Shown one piece after another: positions 1 through 12,400 of a DNA stretch of 64,000 nucleotides. The number at the start of each line of letters is the position of its first letter. Position 1 is the stretch's first letter. Origin of the DNA: Patagioenas fasciata (taxonomy: Eukaryota > Chordata > Aves > Columbiformes > Columbidae); NCBI RefSeq assembly GCF_037038585.1, contig NC_092526.1, positions 34,237,501 through 34,301,500 of the forward strand, written 5' to 3'. The position numbers and the translations under genes were made by a program. The notes below the pieces were generated by a model, which did not search any database, was not told where the DNA came from, and saw only the letters and a list, made by a program, of their open reading frames with translations.

Positions 1-869
1 TTTGCTAAGTTATCCACAGTGCACAAACACTTTCCAAGGAGAACCTTTGCCAGACTGAACATAGGATCTGAGGACCTTCAGGGCAGCATGACAACTGCTA
101 TAGAAACTGGAAGGAAAGTCAAAGACTGGTAAGGAACACAGAGGCTGGAGCTGGGAGAAGCAGTGGGAAGCAATGATCTCCACAGGGCCCATACTCATTT
201 GGGCTTATAAATAGAAACTTTAAAGAGGCTCTTTCCATACTTCAGTGACTTTTTTTTTTTTTTCATGTGAGAAACATTAGGAGTACGTGGTCTGCAAAGT
301 CATTATCATAATCTTTAGAAAGACAAGGAACATTGATTCAACTCAAGGCTCAGGACATCTGAACATTAGACAAGTATCCTTCACTAAGCCAAGGTTTAGA
401 GGCAGTGGGAGGAGATGGATGAGGGTTCATGCACATCCTTTGAAGGGTTGATTAGCAAAACAGTCTAAGAATATTCTCAAGGCTGGAATAAATTAAGACA
501 AACATTTTCTTGAGATGCCTGGGATGTTCTGTAATTTTATGACATCCAAAGTACTAAGAAAAGCAAGGTGCTGCCAAGATTGCATTGCTATTCATGTGTT
601 AAAGGTCTAAGAGTTGCAAAAAGGTCAGTTTTGTAGGTTACGAACATCTGTGGCAGTTATAATCAAAATGTATGCAATGTCTAAAGCTTTCCTTATGGTT
701 AAGTATCAAGCAAGAACTATGGTGATGATGTAATACACAACTTATAGCACCCATCGGTACTAACTTAGCACATGAATCAGTGTCTGGTACTATAGATATG
801 TTGCAGCAAACAAATAAAGCCTTGGTATTTGCAAAGCCGATTAAGCCTGGCTTAGCCTCGGATGAGGGG
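1..869. other. Intergenic, nothing recognised
   Basis: AT-rich non-coding DNA with a T14 run at 250-263. No coding exon, RNA gene or repeat family can be supported here. Confidence 0.6.
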
Positions 870-1027
870 AGATGGTACAGTGCGTTTGGTAAAATGAGTC
901 ACCATCTCTGTAGGTGTTTAAACACTATTTAGACAAGGTTCTTAGGGACATGGTTTAGTGCTAGAGTTAGGTTGTGATTGGACTCAATGATCCTGAGGGT
1001 CTCTTCCAACTGAAATGATTCTATGAG
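870..1027 (+). mobile_element. CR1 LINE, truncated 3' end
   Basis: The stretch carries the typical CR1 3' tail: an ACATGGTTTAGTG block near 950, then TTGGACTCAATGATC, a GTCTCTTCCAACT block and the terminal ATTCTATGA octamer near 1018-1026. Only the last 150 nt or so is present, as in most 5'-truncated CR1 copies in birds. It is diverged and carries no open frame. The 5' border is approximate. Confidence 0.85.
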
Positions 1028-3303
1028 CTAGAAACTTAATCAGAAGCCTAAGAGGCCCTTCAGACTTCTCAATGTTTTGTCTCTCTTATGATGATTGGAG
1101 GTGGCATCACCTAGAGATGTTACTTCCCACCTCCTCTTCTTCCTACCCATACAAAGCTGTACAATAATGAAATACCAGGCAAGCAGCGAGGTGGCAACCA
1201 CCTCACCAATAGCCAGGAGTCAGAGCACAGAGTAGGAACTTACATCAACTCTCACAGCAACAGGATGAAAAAAGATATTCCTAATTTCTTGCAGAGTTGC
1301 CTCATTTTGCCAGAGAATAGCAGAGATGACAGCCAGATTCCTGCAATTCCCAGCAGCCACCCAGTTGCTCAAAGACAGCTGAAAAGTCACAGACAGGCGA
1401 CAGGAACGGATACGGTTTCAAGTCCCTTCTTCCTGCAGTGACCATTTCACATGAGCTCAGCTCCATTTTCTCCTCATCCTCCATTTCTGCTGGTGGAAGC
1501 ACTGATGGTGAGGACACAGCAACCCTGCTTCAGAAAAGCCGAGCTCTGGCTGAGGTTGCTCCCAGCTGGAACAAGCGGTCCTGTAATGCCAGATGTGAGT
1601 CAGAGGAAAAGACAAACAGCAATCCTGCTCCTTGCTCTGCCACAGACTTCTTGCAGGACCTTGGGCATGTCACTTAGTGAGAACGTGGCAAAATCAGGCT
1701 AGGTGTGTGCTAGAAGGGGCTTTTTTGTTATGTTGTGTTTTGGTTTGGTTGGTTGGTTTTGCTTGTTGTTGGTTTTATTTTTAAAAAAGACATGATTTCA
1801 CAAAACCTCTCCAGTCTTCCAATGCACTTTCAGCCAGAAATTTCAACCTGCAAAAATCACTGTTTATCCAAGTTGGGAAATTCCCAGTCAGGTCTAATTA
1901 ACATAATAATTCCAATCCAAAGGGGCGTGGCTGCATGAATTTCAGTTTAGCCAAAAGCAGATGTGCTTCCATATCAGACACTGCTACATCTGAAATACAC
2001 AGAAATTCCCCCTGCCCATTTCCAGCTTGCTTGCTTGCTTACTTATTCTGGATCACAAGACCTCAGGCCATCTGTGGATTACAAGAACCAACCCTACTGC
2101 CAGGTCCTTGCACAACACAAAAGGGAGGATATTCTACTAGTAGGAATTCAGTTAAAAACCTTAGGTTGGGGAGAAAAAAAAAAAAAAAAAAAGAAAAATC
2201 TGCCTAGAGGAAAAGCATCTGGCTTGGTGGCATGGTGGATAGCACAATTCTTCAAACTGTCATTGCATATTTTTCAATGCAAGTCAGTGCGAAGTGAAAC
2301 ACGTACCCCAGGAAGCAAGAGGCCACAACCCCAGTCAGAAACACTTTCCACAAGATATCAGAAATCCATAGTCTCGGCATACCAGAGGCACATTCCTTCC
2401 CACTTCAGAGTACGGCATTGCCTGCCCTATAAGACAGATTAAGCTGAATAAAGCCAGCCTGACTTGCATATGGGCCAGGATTTCAAGAGCTGGAGCAGAA
2501 ATTAGTAGAACCTACACAAGAGCCCTGCAGCTAAACCCCCCATTTTGAGCACATCAGCCCAGGCTCTTTCAAATCATCTACACAAAACTGTCTGACTGCT
2601 CTGCCAGCCTTCTCTCCCATGTTGCAATGACAGCATGAGCTGTTCCCAGCGCTGGCATACCACCACAGTTATTAGCAGCTAATAACCCAAGCGTTTCTGG
2701 GCTCATCATTACAGCATCTGAGGGTTTTTCAAGAGTTCAGAAATATTTAAGGGTTTGGTTTGGTTTGCTTTGGCTGTGGAGAGTCCAAGATGGAAATCTC
2801 TGTGGCTTGATTTTGGACTCCCCTTGTAAGACAACATGGATGGTGCTGGGCTCTCCAAAACGGCATCAGGACCCAGTAGCCAGCCTCCTTGTAATGCCCA
2901 GGGAGAGCCAAGTGCTCCAGGTGGTGGGAGGAGGAGGTGATGGTTGCCTTTTCCTTGCCCATCAGTCTCTCAATGGTTACTCTGTCACCCAGCCCAGCTC
3001 CAAAGGGGTACAGCTACCAACTGTAACCGAATGGAAAAAGAAGGTCCTTGATAACACATTGAAGCCTCATCCCCTTTCACCTTCTGCGAGAACTAGAGCT
3101 GATCACAAAAGTCACTCATAACACTTGTCTCCATTCCAGTTTTCATCCTAGAGCTCAAACACATCTGGACAAGCAAAAAAAACCCCAAGAAACATATTGC
3201 ACTGAATAAGATGCCTTCGACCTGAGTCACCGAGGGGGATAAAGAGGGAAAACCAGTCATTTGGAGACAAGGTGAAAGGCATTATGCCAGGGAATTGTGC
3301 AAT

Positions 3304-3380
3304 GAACAAAACAAACCAAAAAAAAAAACCAAAAAAAACCAACACAACCAAACCAAACAAACGAAAAAAACCAACAAAAT
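3304..3380 (+). repeat. A/C-only low-complexity tract
   Basis: About 77 nt of imperfect AAAC/AACC units on the plus strand with almost no G or T. Similar AAAC-rich tracts recur at about 3847, 24870, 26385, 31362, 35501, 44475 and 60280, a compositional habit of this genome rather than a defined repeat family. Confidence 0.75.
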
Positions 3381-3846
3381 CACACCCACTGGGGAAGCTG
3401 CCTGCCTTGAGGAACCCCACAAATCAGAACCACCCATGACAGCTCAGCCATTGCTTAACATCCCCGTAACCTGCAGAGACTTACAAGCATGCTGGGATCT
3501 CCTGGAAGAAACTTCAAGGTTTGGTAGTGAAAATAAATCACGTCTTAAGGCACTTACACTTAAATGTCTCCAAAGTGGTTCACGGCATTGAAACACGGCC
3601 CTCTCCCATCAGCTTTTTAGTGGGATACGTGAGTATCGGAGGCTTGGAAATGTAACCACAGTGCATCCTTTAATCACCAGGAAGGTCTTCAAAAGGGAGG
3701 CATCAGCCCAGACTGGAGGGTGAAAATTCAGCTTGCCATGGCTTGCAGAGATGGTATTTCCATGAGCTGCTGTTAGCACTCCAACCCTGGCTGTGCTTAC
3801 CAATAGATGACAGTCACATCATACACAGCTGCGGGCTACTAAGTAT

Positions 3847-4100
3847 AAAAAAACCAAACAAACAAACACTAAACAAAAATCCAAACAACTACCACACACA
3901 CACCACAAAACAACAACCTATTGCATTTTTGTTTGGTTTTGTTGTTGTTTTTGTTCCTTTGGCACCTTTTTTTTGGTGGTTTTGTTTGTTTGGTGGTGTG
4001 TTGGGTTTTGGTGGTGGTGGTGGTGGTGTTGTTTGTAAGTTTTTTTGTTTTGTTGGTTTTGTTTAGATTTTGTTTGTGTTTGGTTGGTTGGTTGGTTTTT
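3847..4100. repeat. Facing A/C-rich and G/T-rich blocks (imperfect inverted arrangement)
   Basis: An A/C-rich arm (3847-3918, including CACACACACACC near 3893) is followed after a few bases by a G/T-rich arm (3931-4100), which contains a GGT triplet run (4010-4028) and GGTT repeats (4082-4096). Because the two arms are roughly complementary in composition, long imperfect hairpins can form. No element borders or target duplication were seen. Confidence 0.65.
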
Positions 4101-5145
4101 ACATGTGAGTCCTTAAAAATGTAGTTCTTCACTTCAGGGCAAATTAGAGATACTGAATCAAAAGCATTTTTATATTTTTCTCCCAAGAGTTCCCCAAAAG
4201 CCTTCCACAGCATCAACTGAAATAGCTTTTGATTATTGCTTTTGTTTGACTGTTTTTAGCTAGTCCAGTCAACCAACAAACACTTCAACAATCTAGTACA
4301 GCTTTTCTTTAATCCATATTTCTTCTCTGGCAAACCTGCATGGTCCTCAAGGAAGTATCTTTACCATCTACTACAGGCACACATTGCCACACTCTCCAGC
4401 TCAGCAGACTTTGAACCCTCAGTGTTAATAAGATTTGTCAGACACTATCTGCTTTTGTTAGATACTGCTGTCATCTCTAGGGGACTCTTCTCTTTCCTTT
4501 GAATCTGGCAGAACAAGTCCTACTGCCTGTAAATTTATATGGAGGTACATCAAGTTCTCTTTCCACTGAGGGCTCCAGTACATAGGGCTGTATAATCAAT
4601 TCCACATGAAGGTTTGTGAAAAAAATCTGTTCCCTGACAGAGCCTTCCACAGAAGGATTTTTAAACTGCTTTCAAGTTGCTATTTAAAATAAAAAGAAAA
4701 AGAATATGCAAATAACAAAGTGTTAACAGCTCTTGCAATATTTGGTGCTTTTCCCAAAGCCACAGCTCATGGGGGTTACCACAAGAATCCAAGTATTTGT
4801 GTGTGCTCCTGAGCCCTGTGTTTGCAAAAAAGAACATTTCAACAGCCCCAGAAACAGGTTAAACGAACATCTATGAAGAATCACACAGATATCGCTGAGT
4901 TTGCCTTGGAATGAGAGGAATCTGCTGGATGGGGTCTCTTGTGTCTATTCCAGGACTGTTTTCTCCAATCCTTTTAAAGTCTGTGTTTCCGAGAGTTAAA
5001 ACCTCACTGGTTTTAGCCAAGGTCTCATTTTATTTAAGGCATAAAGGAAATAACAGTTATCATTCAAACAAAGGGGCCAATTCCCTTTACTCCCTGCTCC
5101 CATTTTTGTCTTCTGCCTCTAGACAAGTGCATCCCTTCCCTGTGC

Positions 5146-5226
5146 TAATTAATAGGTGGATAAAGGCTCACCTTGAGGTTGAGAGTTTTATAGAAAATTT
5201 AATTACAGATCCTGACTTTGTAATTA
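5146..5226. promoter_or_regulatory. Candidate homeodomain-site cluster
   Basis: Three TAATTA cores occur within 81 bp (5146-5151, 5200-5205, 5221-5226), with a GATA-type TTATC close by at 5245-5249. TAATTA is the core site for many homeodomain factors, and clusters like this are common in vertebrate developmental enhancers. It is about 26 kb from the ACKR3 promoter. Function is inferred from motif density alone. Confidence 0.25.
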
Positions 5227-7900
5227 CCAGTTGAGATGCTCACATTATCTACCGCTAGACAGCCCCAGGCTTTACCTGGCTAGAAAGGCGCTTGCAATGT
5301 GAGATGACTTTGAAGGCTCGAGTGAAAGCCAAGCTCTAGACAAAGCACAAGAGCATAGGAAGGACGAAAGACCTCCATAATCATGATCCACAGCTGGTGG
5401 ACAACAGGTCAGGAGAGAGAAACAATACTAGGTCAGATACATCGTGATATACTTACCAGAATTTAAGGGAATGGAGACTAAGATCATAAGAAGATAACAA
5501 ATCTACTGTACTGACAAAGTGACATCCAGCATCATGCTGAGTAGCTGTGAGCCTATTAAACAGGCTGAGACTGAGAGTCATTGGAAGAAGAGACAAGATC
5601 ACAGCAGAGAGAAAGCTCTCCTGTGACAAGACATCTGAAAATGTCAATATGCAAACTCTGCTGCATGTTCTCAGCTCAATCTTTGGACACAGCAATACAG
5701 AGCGGCTTAAGACGATCAAAACCACTTGTGTACTCACATCTCCAACCTGCAGACACTTACGTACATGGTTTGGTATTTGCTGAATTGGTGCCTCACACTC
5801 CCCATTCCATAAATCCTCTTCCCTTTCAGGCTGAAGTGATGGAAAATGCTCTCTGAGCACACAAAATACTCAGTGAAGTCGAAAGGGAACTTCAGCTAGA
5901 GAAGTACAGCAGAAAGTCACACGCTGGAGAATACAATAGACTCCTTATTTATAAAACTCAACTTCTGATAACCAGGTGACCTAGACAGAAACATCATATT
6001 GGCACCACGCAGCTGGCATTGCCTGGACCCTGGGAGCTCATACTCCCAGTTTCTGCAGCTGGGACATCCTTGCACTATGTGTTTGTACAGCCCATGACAC
6101 ATCTGGGGTCCATCTCCTCCAGGCAGATTTGGGCAGGTACATAACTTAGAAAGCAGTTTAAAGTCAACACCTTACCTATACGGGTTTATCTAGTAGGGAA
6201 AACACTGCAGTTAATAAGCTGGTACTAATTCTCCTCCAGGCTCAAGCTGCTCAGAGCATTTAGGAGCACATCTCTCAGCTTCAAGAGGAACTGTTCATTA
6301 ACAATGAGCTGCTCCATTGTAGAAAGAGCTGCATTTCTCAATGTGTGCAATGTCTTTGCCAACCAATTCTATAAATCAACTTGTTGGAAAAATTACCACC
6401 TCCCTCCCCCAAAAAACAGCCAGTTAGTCATCATGTCAGCAACATATCAATGTAAATGGGAATTTCTCACACCATATACTCCCAAGCCATTTTTACAGTC
6501 CTTATTAGAGGCACTGTTTTGCTGTGGAGAAATCCTTTAAAATTTTCTTTCAAAAACACTATGAGATAAAAAAAAAAAGGAAAAAGTTCCTGAGTGACTG
6601 TCATGGGGAAACAAAGCATGAAAAGAAGAGGAAACAGTGAGTTGTGGACCACCGTTGGTGGGCACTTGAATAGGAGCCCTGTGCTTGACACCGCCACGAC
6701 TTTGAACAAAACCGAAGTCAAACAGCTATTTATCAAGGGGTACAAATGCACACAAGTGGTGAGAACCTGGCCCTGTTGTAAAAATGTGTCAGGGGATTTT
6801 CTGTGGGGCTGTGCCGAGCCTGCTGATGGATCGCTGTCCTCGGAGGACAGCATTGTGAGCAGCAATAATAAGACATCTGGTCCGTTCTCTTTCTGAAAGA
6901 GTATTTTGGCTCAGCTGAAACCACGTGAGCAGCTCCTTGTACAATGCACAGACACAGCGTCTCATCGTCACCGACCCGCAGTGCTGGATCTGTCCCCCTG
7001 GCACCCAGCAGCATCCTTCCGACCTCAGCCCCACCAGCCCGGCTCCGTGACGTGCAGTTGGTATCCAGCGTGTACTTCACACCTCCCTGTCTAGACAGCT
7101 ATGAAAGCACCAACATCGACTCATTCACCGCAGCCTCCATCACCCCACTGCATCCCTCCTTACTCAGGTCTTGCCCATTCCCCTTGCACAGTCATGCAGT
7201 GGTGAGCTGGAAGAAGAGCTGGGCATCAGTACCAGCTATTTCCATACACAGGCTTTCCCCAGCAAAGACTAAAACCTCTGAATATCTCAGACATGAAGCC
7301 CAGGACACCACATTCAAATTGAGAAACACAAAAACTTACACGGCACAGCCCATCTCCATTAAATCCACATTGCAAGCATGGGACCACAGCCCACAGAATC
7401 ACCTCCCTAAGCAGCGGGGAAAGGTTGTGCAGCAGGACGTGAGGATTTGGGCAAGCTGCCAGTGCATCCAGGCTCCCCAGCCAGAGGTAAACCAGCAGCT
7501 CCCGTGAAGCCACCCGCTCTCCTTCCCGTGCACCGACAGGACCCAAGGCTGCCGGCTCACAGGCACAGCCCCAGGGACCCAAGTATTAATTATAAAGCCT
7601 GATTTATGTAACAAGTGCAAAGTTTCTATAGAGAGTTTCAGTTCTGAGCACATTTTACCAACTAAAAAATAAAAAAAAGAAAAAGAAATTAAAAAAAAAA
7701 AAAGGCGACTTAATATACTAGACAGCCCTTCAGCAGAGCTCTCATAACACCCTACAAGTGACAAGGGGAGAAAGAGGAGCTGTGAGCTGCTGGGAATGGA
7801 CTCAAGGTTTCAAGAAAATTAGGGAAATAGAAGTAAAGAAATGAACAGTAAAGTGGAGGAAGTAAAAAGAAGGATGTCCCTGTGCTTCAAGTATATCAAA

Positions 7901-9450
7901 ACAGAGGCCCCGCTTTCTGAATAACGTTCCACTGGGGAAGGAAGAGGGGGAGGAAGGGGTAGGCTGGTTTTCATTTCATTTTCGCTTTGAAAACACCATT
8001 TTTTCACACATCCACTGAAGTGCAAATTTCCACCGCAACCATTTAAAAAGAGAGCATGCCTCAAAGCTGAAGTTTTCAAAACCACATCTGTTTGAATTTA
8101 TAAAGCCATGGTTGAGAAAGCCCCCAGCAGCCCCTCTCCAAAGGAGCTGTGAGCAGCATTTACCAGCACAGCATCCGAAATACACCCCAGCACAGCAAGG
8201 GAGGCACGAGCCCCCCGCAAGCTGGAGTGTTACGAGATGGGCAGAGCAGCACCCACCAGCTGAGAAGAGGGCTGGGGAGATGACACAGAGACCAATCTCT
8301 TTTGCTCCACCCTTTGGCACAGACCATGCCAGCGCTGGGAAGAGAGATAAGGAGCGGTGGCTGCTGGGTGTGTGGGGGTGATAAATGGGGTGCTTGGTCA
8401 CGCAGGTCCCGGCACTGACCGCCAACACCTCCGCAGCTGCTGGCTCATCCACAGAGCACGAGGCTGCCCGTTTTTTTATCCTTTTGTACGGAGCTGAGCA
8501 GCACAGGCAGCCGCGGGCAGCACGTGGGTTTAATATTAAGGGAAAAGAGATGTCACCCATTGCTGTGTCTTCCCAGCTCCGCCACAGCCGTGCCGGACCC
8601 TGGCTCAATACCGGGGGCAGGCAGATGGCTTTGTACAAACGGCTCACAGGGTCTGGAAACCTCTCCAAATTCCCTGACGGCATGGCAGCAGCCTCCCCCT
8701 GGCCGGCTGGCAGTTGGCACCAATAGCGCTGCGTGCCCAGAGATATTGCAGGCATGGAGACCCTTCGTCTGCAGCTGCCAAGGGGCTGGGACGGGAGGGA
8801 CACAGCCCCGGGCGTGGGGACAGTCCCTGCGCTGGCAGCTGCAGCTGATGGCAGCGATGCCCGGGGGAAGCAGGTGCCCCCTTCCCAATGGCAGGGTGGG
8901 AAGGCTGGCACTCAGGGCCTTTGCAGGGATGCGACCCGCTGGCTGGGCGCCCACTGCCAAAATCGGATGCCCTGACAAAGGAGCCAATGAATCCCTCGTG
9001 GCACCGGCTGAGGGGGCTCAGCTCCGGTGCACTCCACAAGGCTCCTACTAAGAAGAAAAGCCAACAGGACAGACATAAACCATTGCTCACATGGCAATCA
9101 GCTTCACCATCCTGAGAAGCCCTTTTGCACGTTGCTCAACCTGGTGGCTCCCATGGGACTTGTTCTTTGGGGGCTTCTCTCCCCAGCCACACACACCAGC
9201 CCCTTCGCAGCAGCACAGCCAGCACTCAGGATCTGTGATTTTGGCATCCCAAGCTCTGCCTCTTCCTAGAGTGCTCTGGAAATGTAGCCACCCGGCTCAC
9301 AGGCACCCCAAATCTGTTCTCAGAGAAGGACACATGCCAGGCACAGAGCTGTCCCCTGCCACCATGTGGCCTTCCCCTATGTCCTGCACCTCCCCTTTCT
9401 GAAGACTGTCCCGATCTGTACACACAGAGCGTCCCAACTCCCATCAACCA
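7901..9450. other. GC-rich, moderately CpG-rich block without a recognised gene
   Basis: The core, 8461-9050, is near 60% GC. By my count it holds about 28 CpGs, more than the surroundings but under the usual island threshold. Long overlapping frames are open on both strands, the largest being a 311-codon frame on minus (7976-8911). None shows a domain, a conserved motif or a plausible exon structure. High GC lowers stop-codon frequency, which is the simplest explanation. Confidence 0.55.
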
Positions 9451-12400
9451 CCACAGTTTACCTTCTGGGTCTGCAGCATTTCCATCACCACCTCTGTCCC
9501 AGAGTCATCCCAGCATGTAAGAGCCACCAGACCCCAAGGTGACATAGCAGCTGGTCAATGTGCTGCTCCTTTCCTGGAAAAGTTAAAATCCACGGGTTTT
9601 GCAGCGCAAAGGAGTCCTTTGACATTCAGTTAAATGTACACAACCCTGTCTATGAAGCAAACACAGCACGGTCTTTATATGCATCCAGAATGGCTCATAA
9701 CTTTGTACTGGGAAGACCCAAAGAGGACAGTAATGCGTCCCAGTCCACTCTGCCGCAGGTTTCCAAAGCCCTGTAAGTGCGACACTGTGTTTATTTTTCA
9801 GAGTTGAATAAAGGTAAAGGGTCTGAGGCACTTCTGGTTAACAACTACCAAGAAAAGACACCTCATTGCCATCTTTTCTGCACCAGCCACTTGCAGCAAC
9901 CAGCTGGAGAAGAGGGACATTTCAGACCTCCTTCCCAAGGGGGTAGAGGCAGAACGTTAAGGAGGAGGATAGAGCAGGATCCAAAATTCTGGTTAGAAGC
10001 ACATCCCAAACTTCAGATATTATTTAATTAATTATTATTTCTCTTCCAGAAGAATGAATGGAGGCCAGAGAATGAGCTCACACACCGATTGCCTGCACCA
10101 CTCAGTTCCTCATACTCCTCAGTTCAGAGCACAAATCCATATTCTGTACAAGTGTATGAATAGCCTATTAATCCACTTTTCTGAATCATGTAAACCCCAC
10201 ACCACACACAGATTTCACTGTGCACAACCTGTGCACATTCCTGCTGTTTCAAGGAGATGACCATGTCCGCTCTTCTCACCATCACCCTGTAAAACCCCTG
10301 CTCTTCCCCCTTGCTCTTTGTCAGGTGCCAAGAGGGGCCAAAAAATCCCTTTTTAATTTTTTTTTTGTGCACAAAGCTCCCTGAAGCTGCTGTGCAGCAA
10401 GCTCAACGTGCTGGGCTGAGCAACCTGCGATTTCCTTAACCCATGCCCTTGAAACCAGATGGCAAGCCAAAGTTTTCTCTGACAAGCAAAGGAATCAGAA
10501 CTGACATGACTGGGAAAAACAAGCTCAATTCCTCTTGGCAGGATATTAATTTAGAAATCTCTGGTGTCATCGCCTCAATTCACAATGAATTTGGATCCAA
10601 GCTTTCCTAGTGCCAGACGACACAGAGATTTGACAGGGAAGGTAATTGGAGGAAATGGCTTTGTAATCTAGCTATTGTGCTGGCGAGATCCAGCTCTCCT
10701 CAAGAACATGGTTCACTTCCTGGCATGGCTGATTCATCATTCTTTATTCGTCCCCAGTGCCTCTTGACTTTCCTCTGCCTAGCAAGGGTAGCGCAGTCCC
10801 TTCAAAGCAGCACCAGAGGTCTGATGGGCATCCAGGCTTTCTCCCAGCCTGGTGAGAAGCAGCAATGGGGCAATGAGCCCTGCAGGGTCAATGACTCCAA
10901 GTGTCCAAGGGGCAGGGTGAAGAATGGGCTTGAGCAAGTCTCATGGTCTGCGCACCAAGAAGATGGAGCCAAGCTCCACCAGCATCACGGACTTGTGCCA
11001 TGCTGGTGACAGGGACAAGGATGGTGGATGTTCACATGGGAGCAGTCCCACCCATAAAGCCCCTAGGCCTCCATCCGCTCCTCATAAATAACTGAGAAGG
11101 TAGGAAAACCTGAAGTGAAGAAGAGTTCAGACCAAAGTTTGTAATCACATCCTTAGCGACATCCCAAAGTGACACTTACCTCAGAAAACAGAGCATACCA
11201 TCTGTGGGGTCACCTGCCTGATACAGGTCCTAATCATTGGATCATCCATTCTTATCTTTCTTCTGAAAAAGATACCATAGACACAGGCTGCACTAGAGAG
11301 GGAAAATAAGCATCAAAGGACAAAAGAGTCTGCCCTGGTCCCACCAGGAAAGAGGAAAAAAGAAAAGGGGGAAACAGGGTGGAGAGGTTCCAAAGCGTGA
11401 GCTGAGCAGTACTTGCCTAGAAATGTTCCTGTATGCAGGTCCTGGATCGTCATATGCAGCATTTTTTCACCGCTTTAATAATAACAACAATTTTATTGAC
11501 CTGTGTGTTCATGCCATTCCACTAATCCCTTTGCTTTTCTAACTGCTGTTATCTAGATGGGATGGTGAGCTGTTCTGGATGGATGTCAGATCCACTCCCA
11601 AGCTGCACCTCCCAGATCTGATCATTTGGCAGCTGGGTCAGCGTGAAACCGTATCCTTGCTAGCTCTGCAGACCTCATCGATAGCCCACGTCCCCTTCGG
11701 GAGATCTGTTAAAATGAGCTCTTGCCCTTCAGAAGGCTCCTCTCTATTTAAATAAACAACTTGGAGGATGGAGCATAGCAGCAGCCTAACGTACCCCGCT
11801 ATCTGAATGCATCTTTTAGCTCCATGACCAGATTCCCCGATGAAGCTTTCACCAGCACACTGAGTGCATACGAAGCAAGTGATTTTGCGGAGGAGGAAGG
11901 GAAAAGGTCAATTATTTCTCTTCATCTGCTAGAAAAAAAATACTAGGATAGTGAACAGATAGCAATCACATAGGAATGCCTGGGAGAGCTCTTACCTACT
12001 GGCATGCATTTCTCTCATCTGGAATTAATTTATTCATGTTCACTATTGATGTTGTTAAATCACAGAGGTGGTTGGGGAAGGACATATTCAAAAGAGACCT
12101 GAAGTTATTGAAGAGGCCACTTACCACTGCCAATGTCACCTCTGGAGCTAATGTAACAGAACCAGCAGACCAGCATTTCAGAAGAAGAAATGTATTAAGC
12201 AGTACCAGAGCCACCTAAAAATCCAGCGTTATCAAACAGATACCGCTCCCATCACCCTGACAGGCAGGATACTTCTGCCTTCTGTCTGCAAAATCATTAG
12301 TGTTATCAGAAATAGAAAGCGCCTCTATTATACCGCAAGTCAGAAAGGTTCAAGTTCATCTTTGAGATCAACCACGATGAGCTAGTGACACAGTGCCTGG

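Larger units (their letters stand above)
1028..7900. other. Intergenic, low-complexity tracts only
   Basis: No gene-like frame was found. The segment contains an A19 run (2174-2192), a CTTG microsatellite near 2030-2045, a G/T-rich stretch near 1735-1785, and the A/C- and G/T-rich blocks listed separately at 3.3-4.1 kb. A cluster of TAATTA motifs lies at 5146-5226. All reading frames over 100 codons here lack recognisable domains and overlap one another on both strands. Confidence 0.6.

Noticed and set aside
2174..2192. A19 run as the tail of a processed pseudogene
   Set aside because: No gene-like sequence or AATAAA-type signal is recognisable directly upstream, and similar A-runs are scattered through the window.
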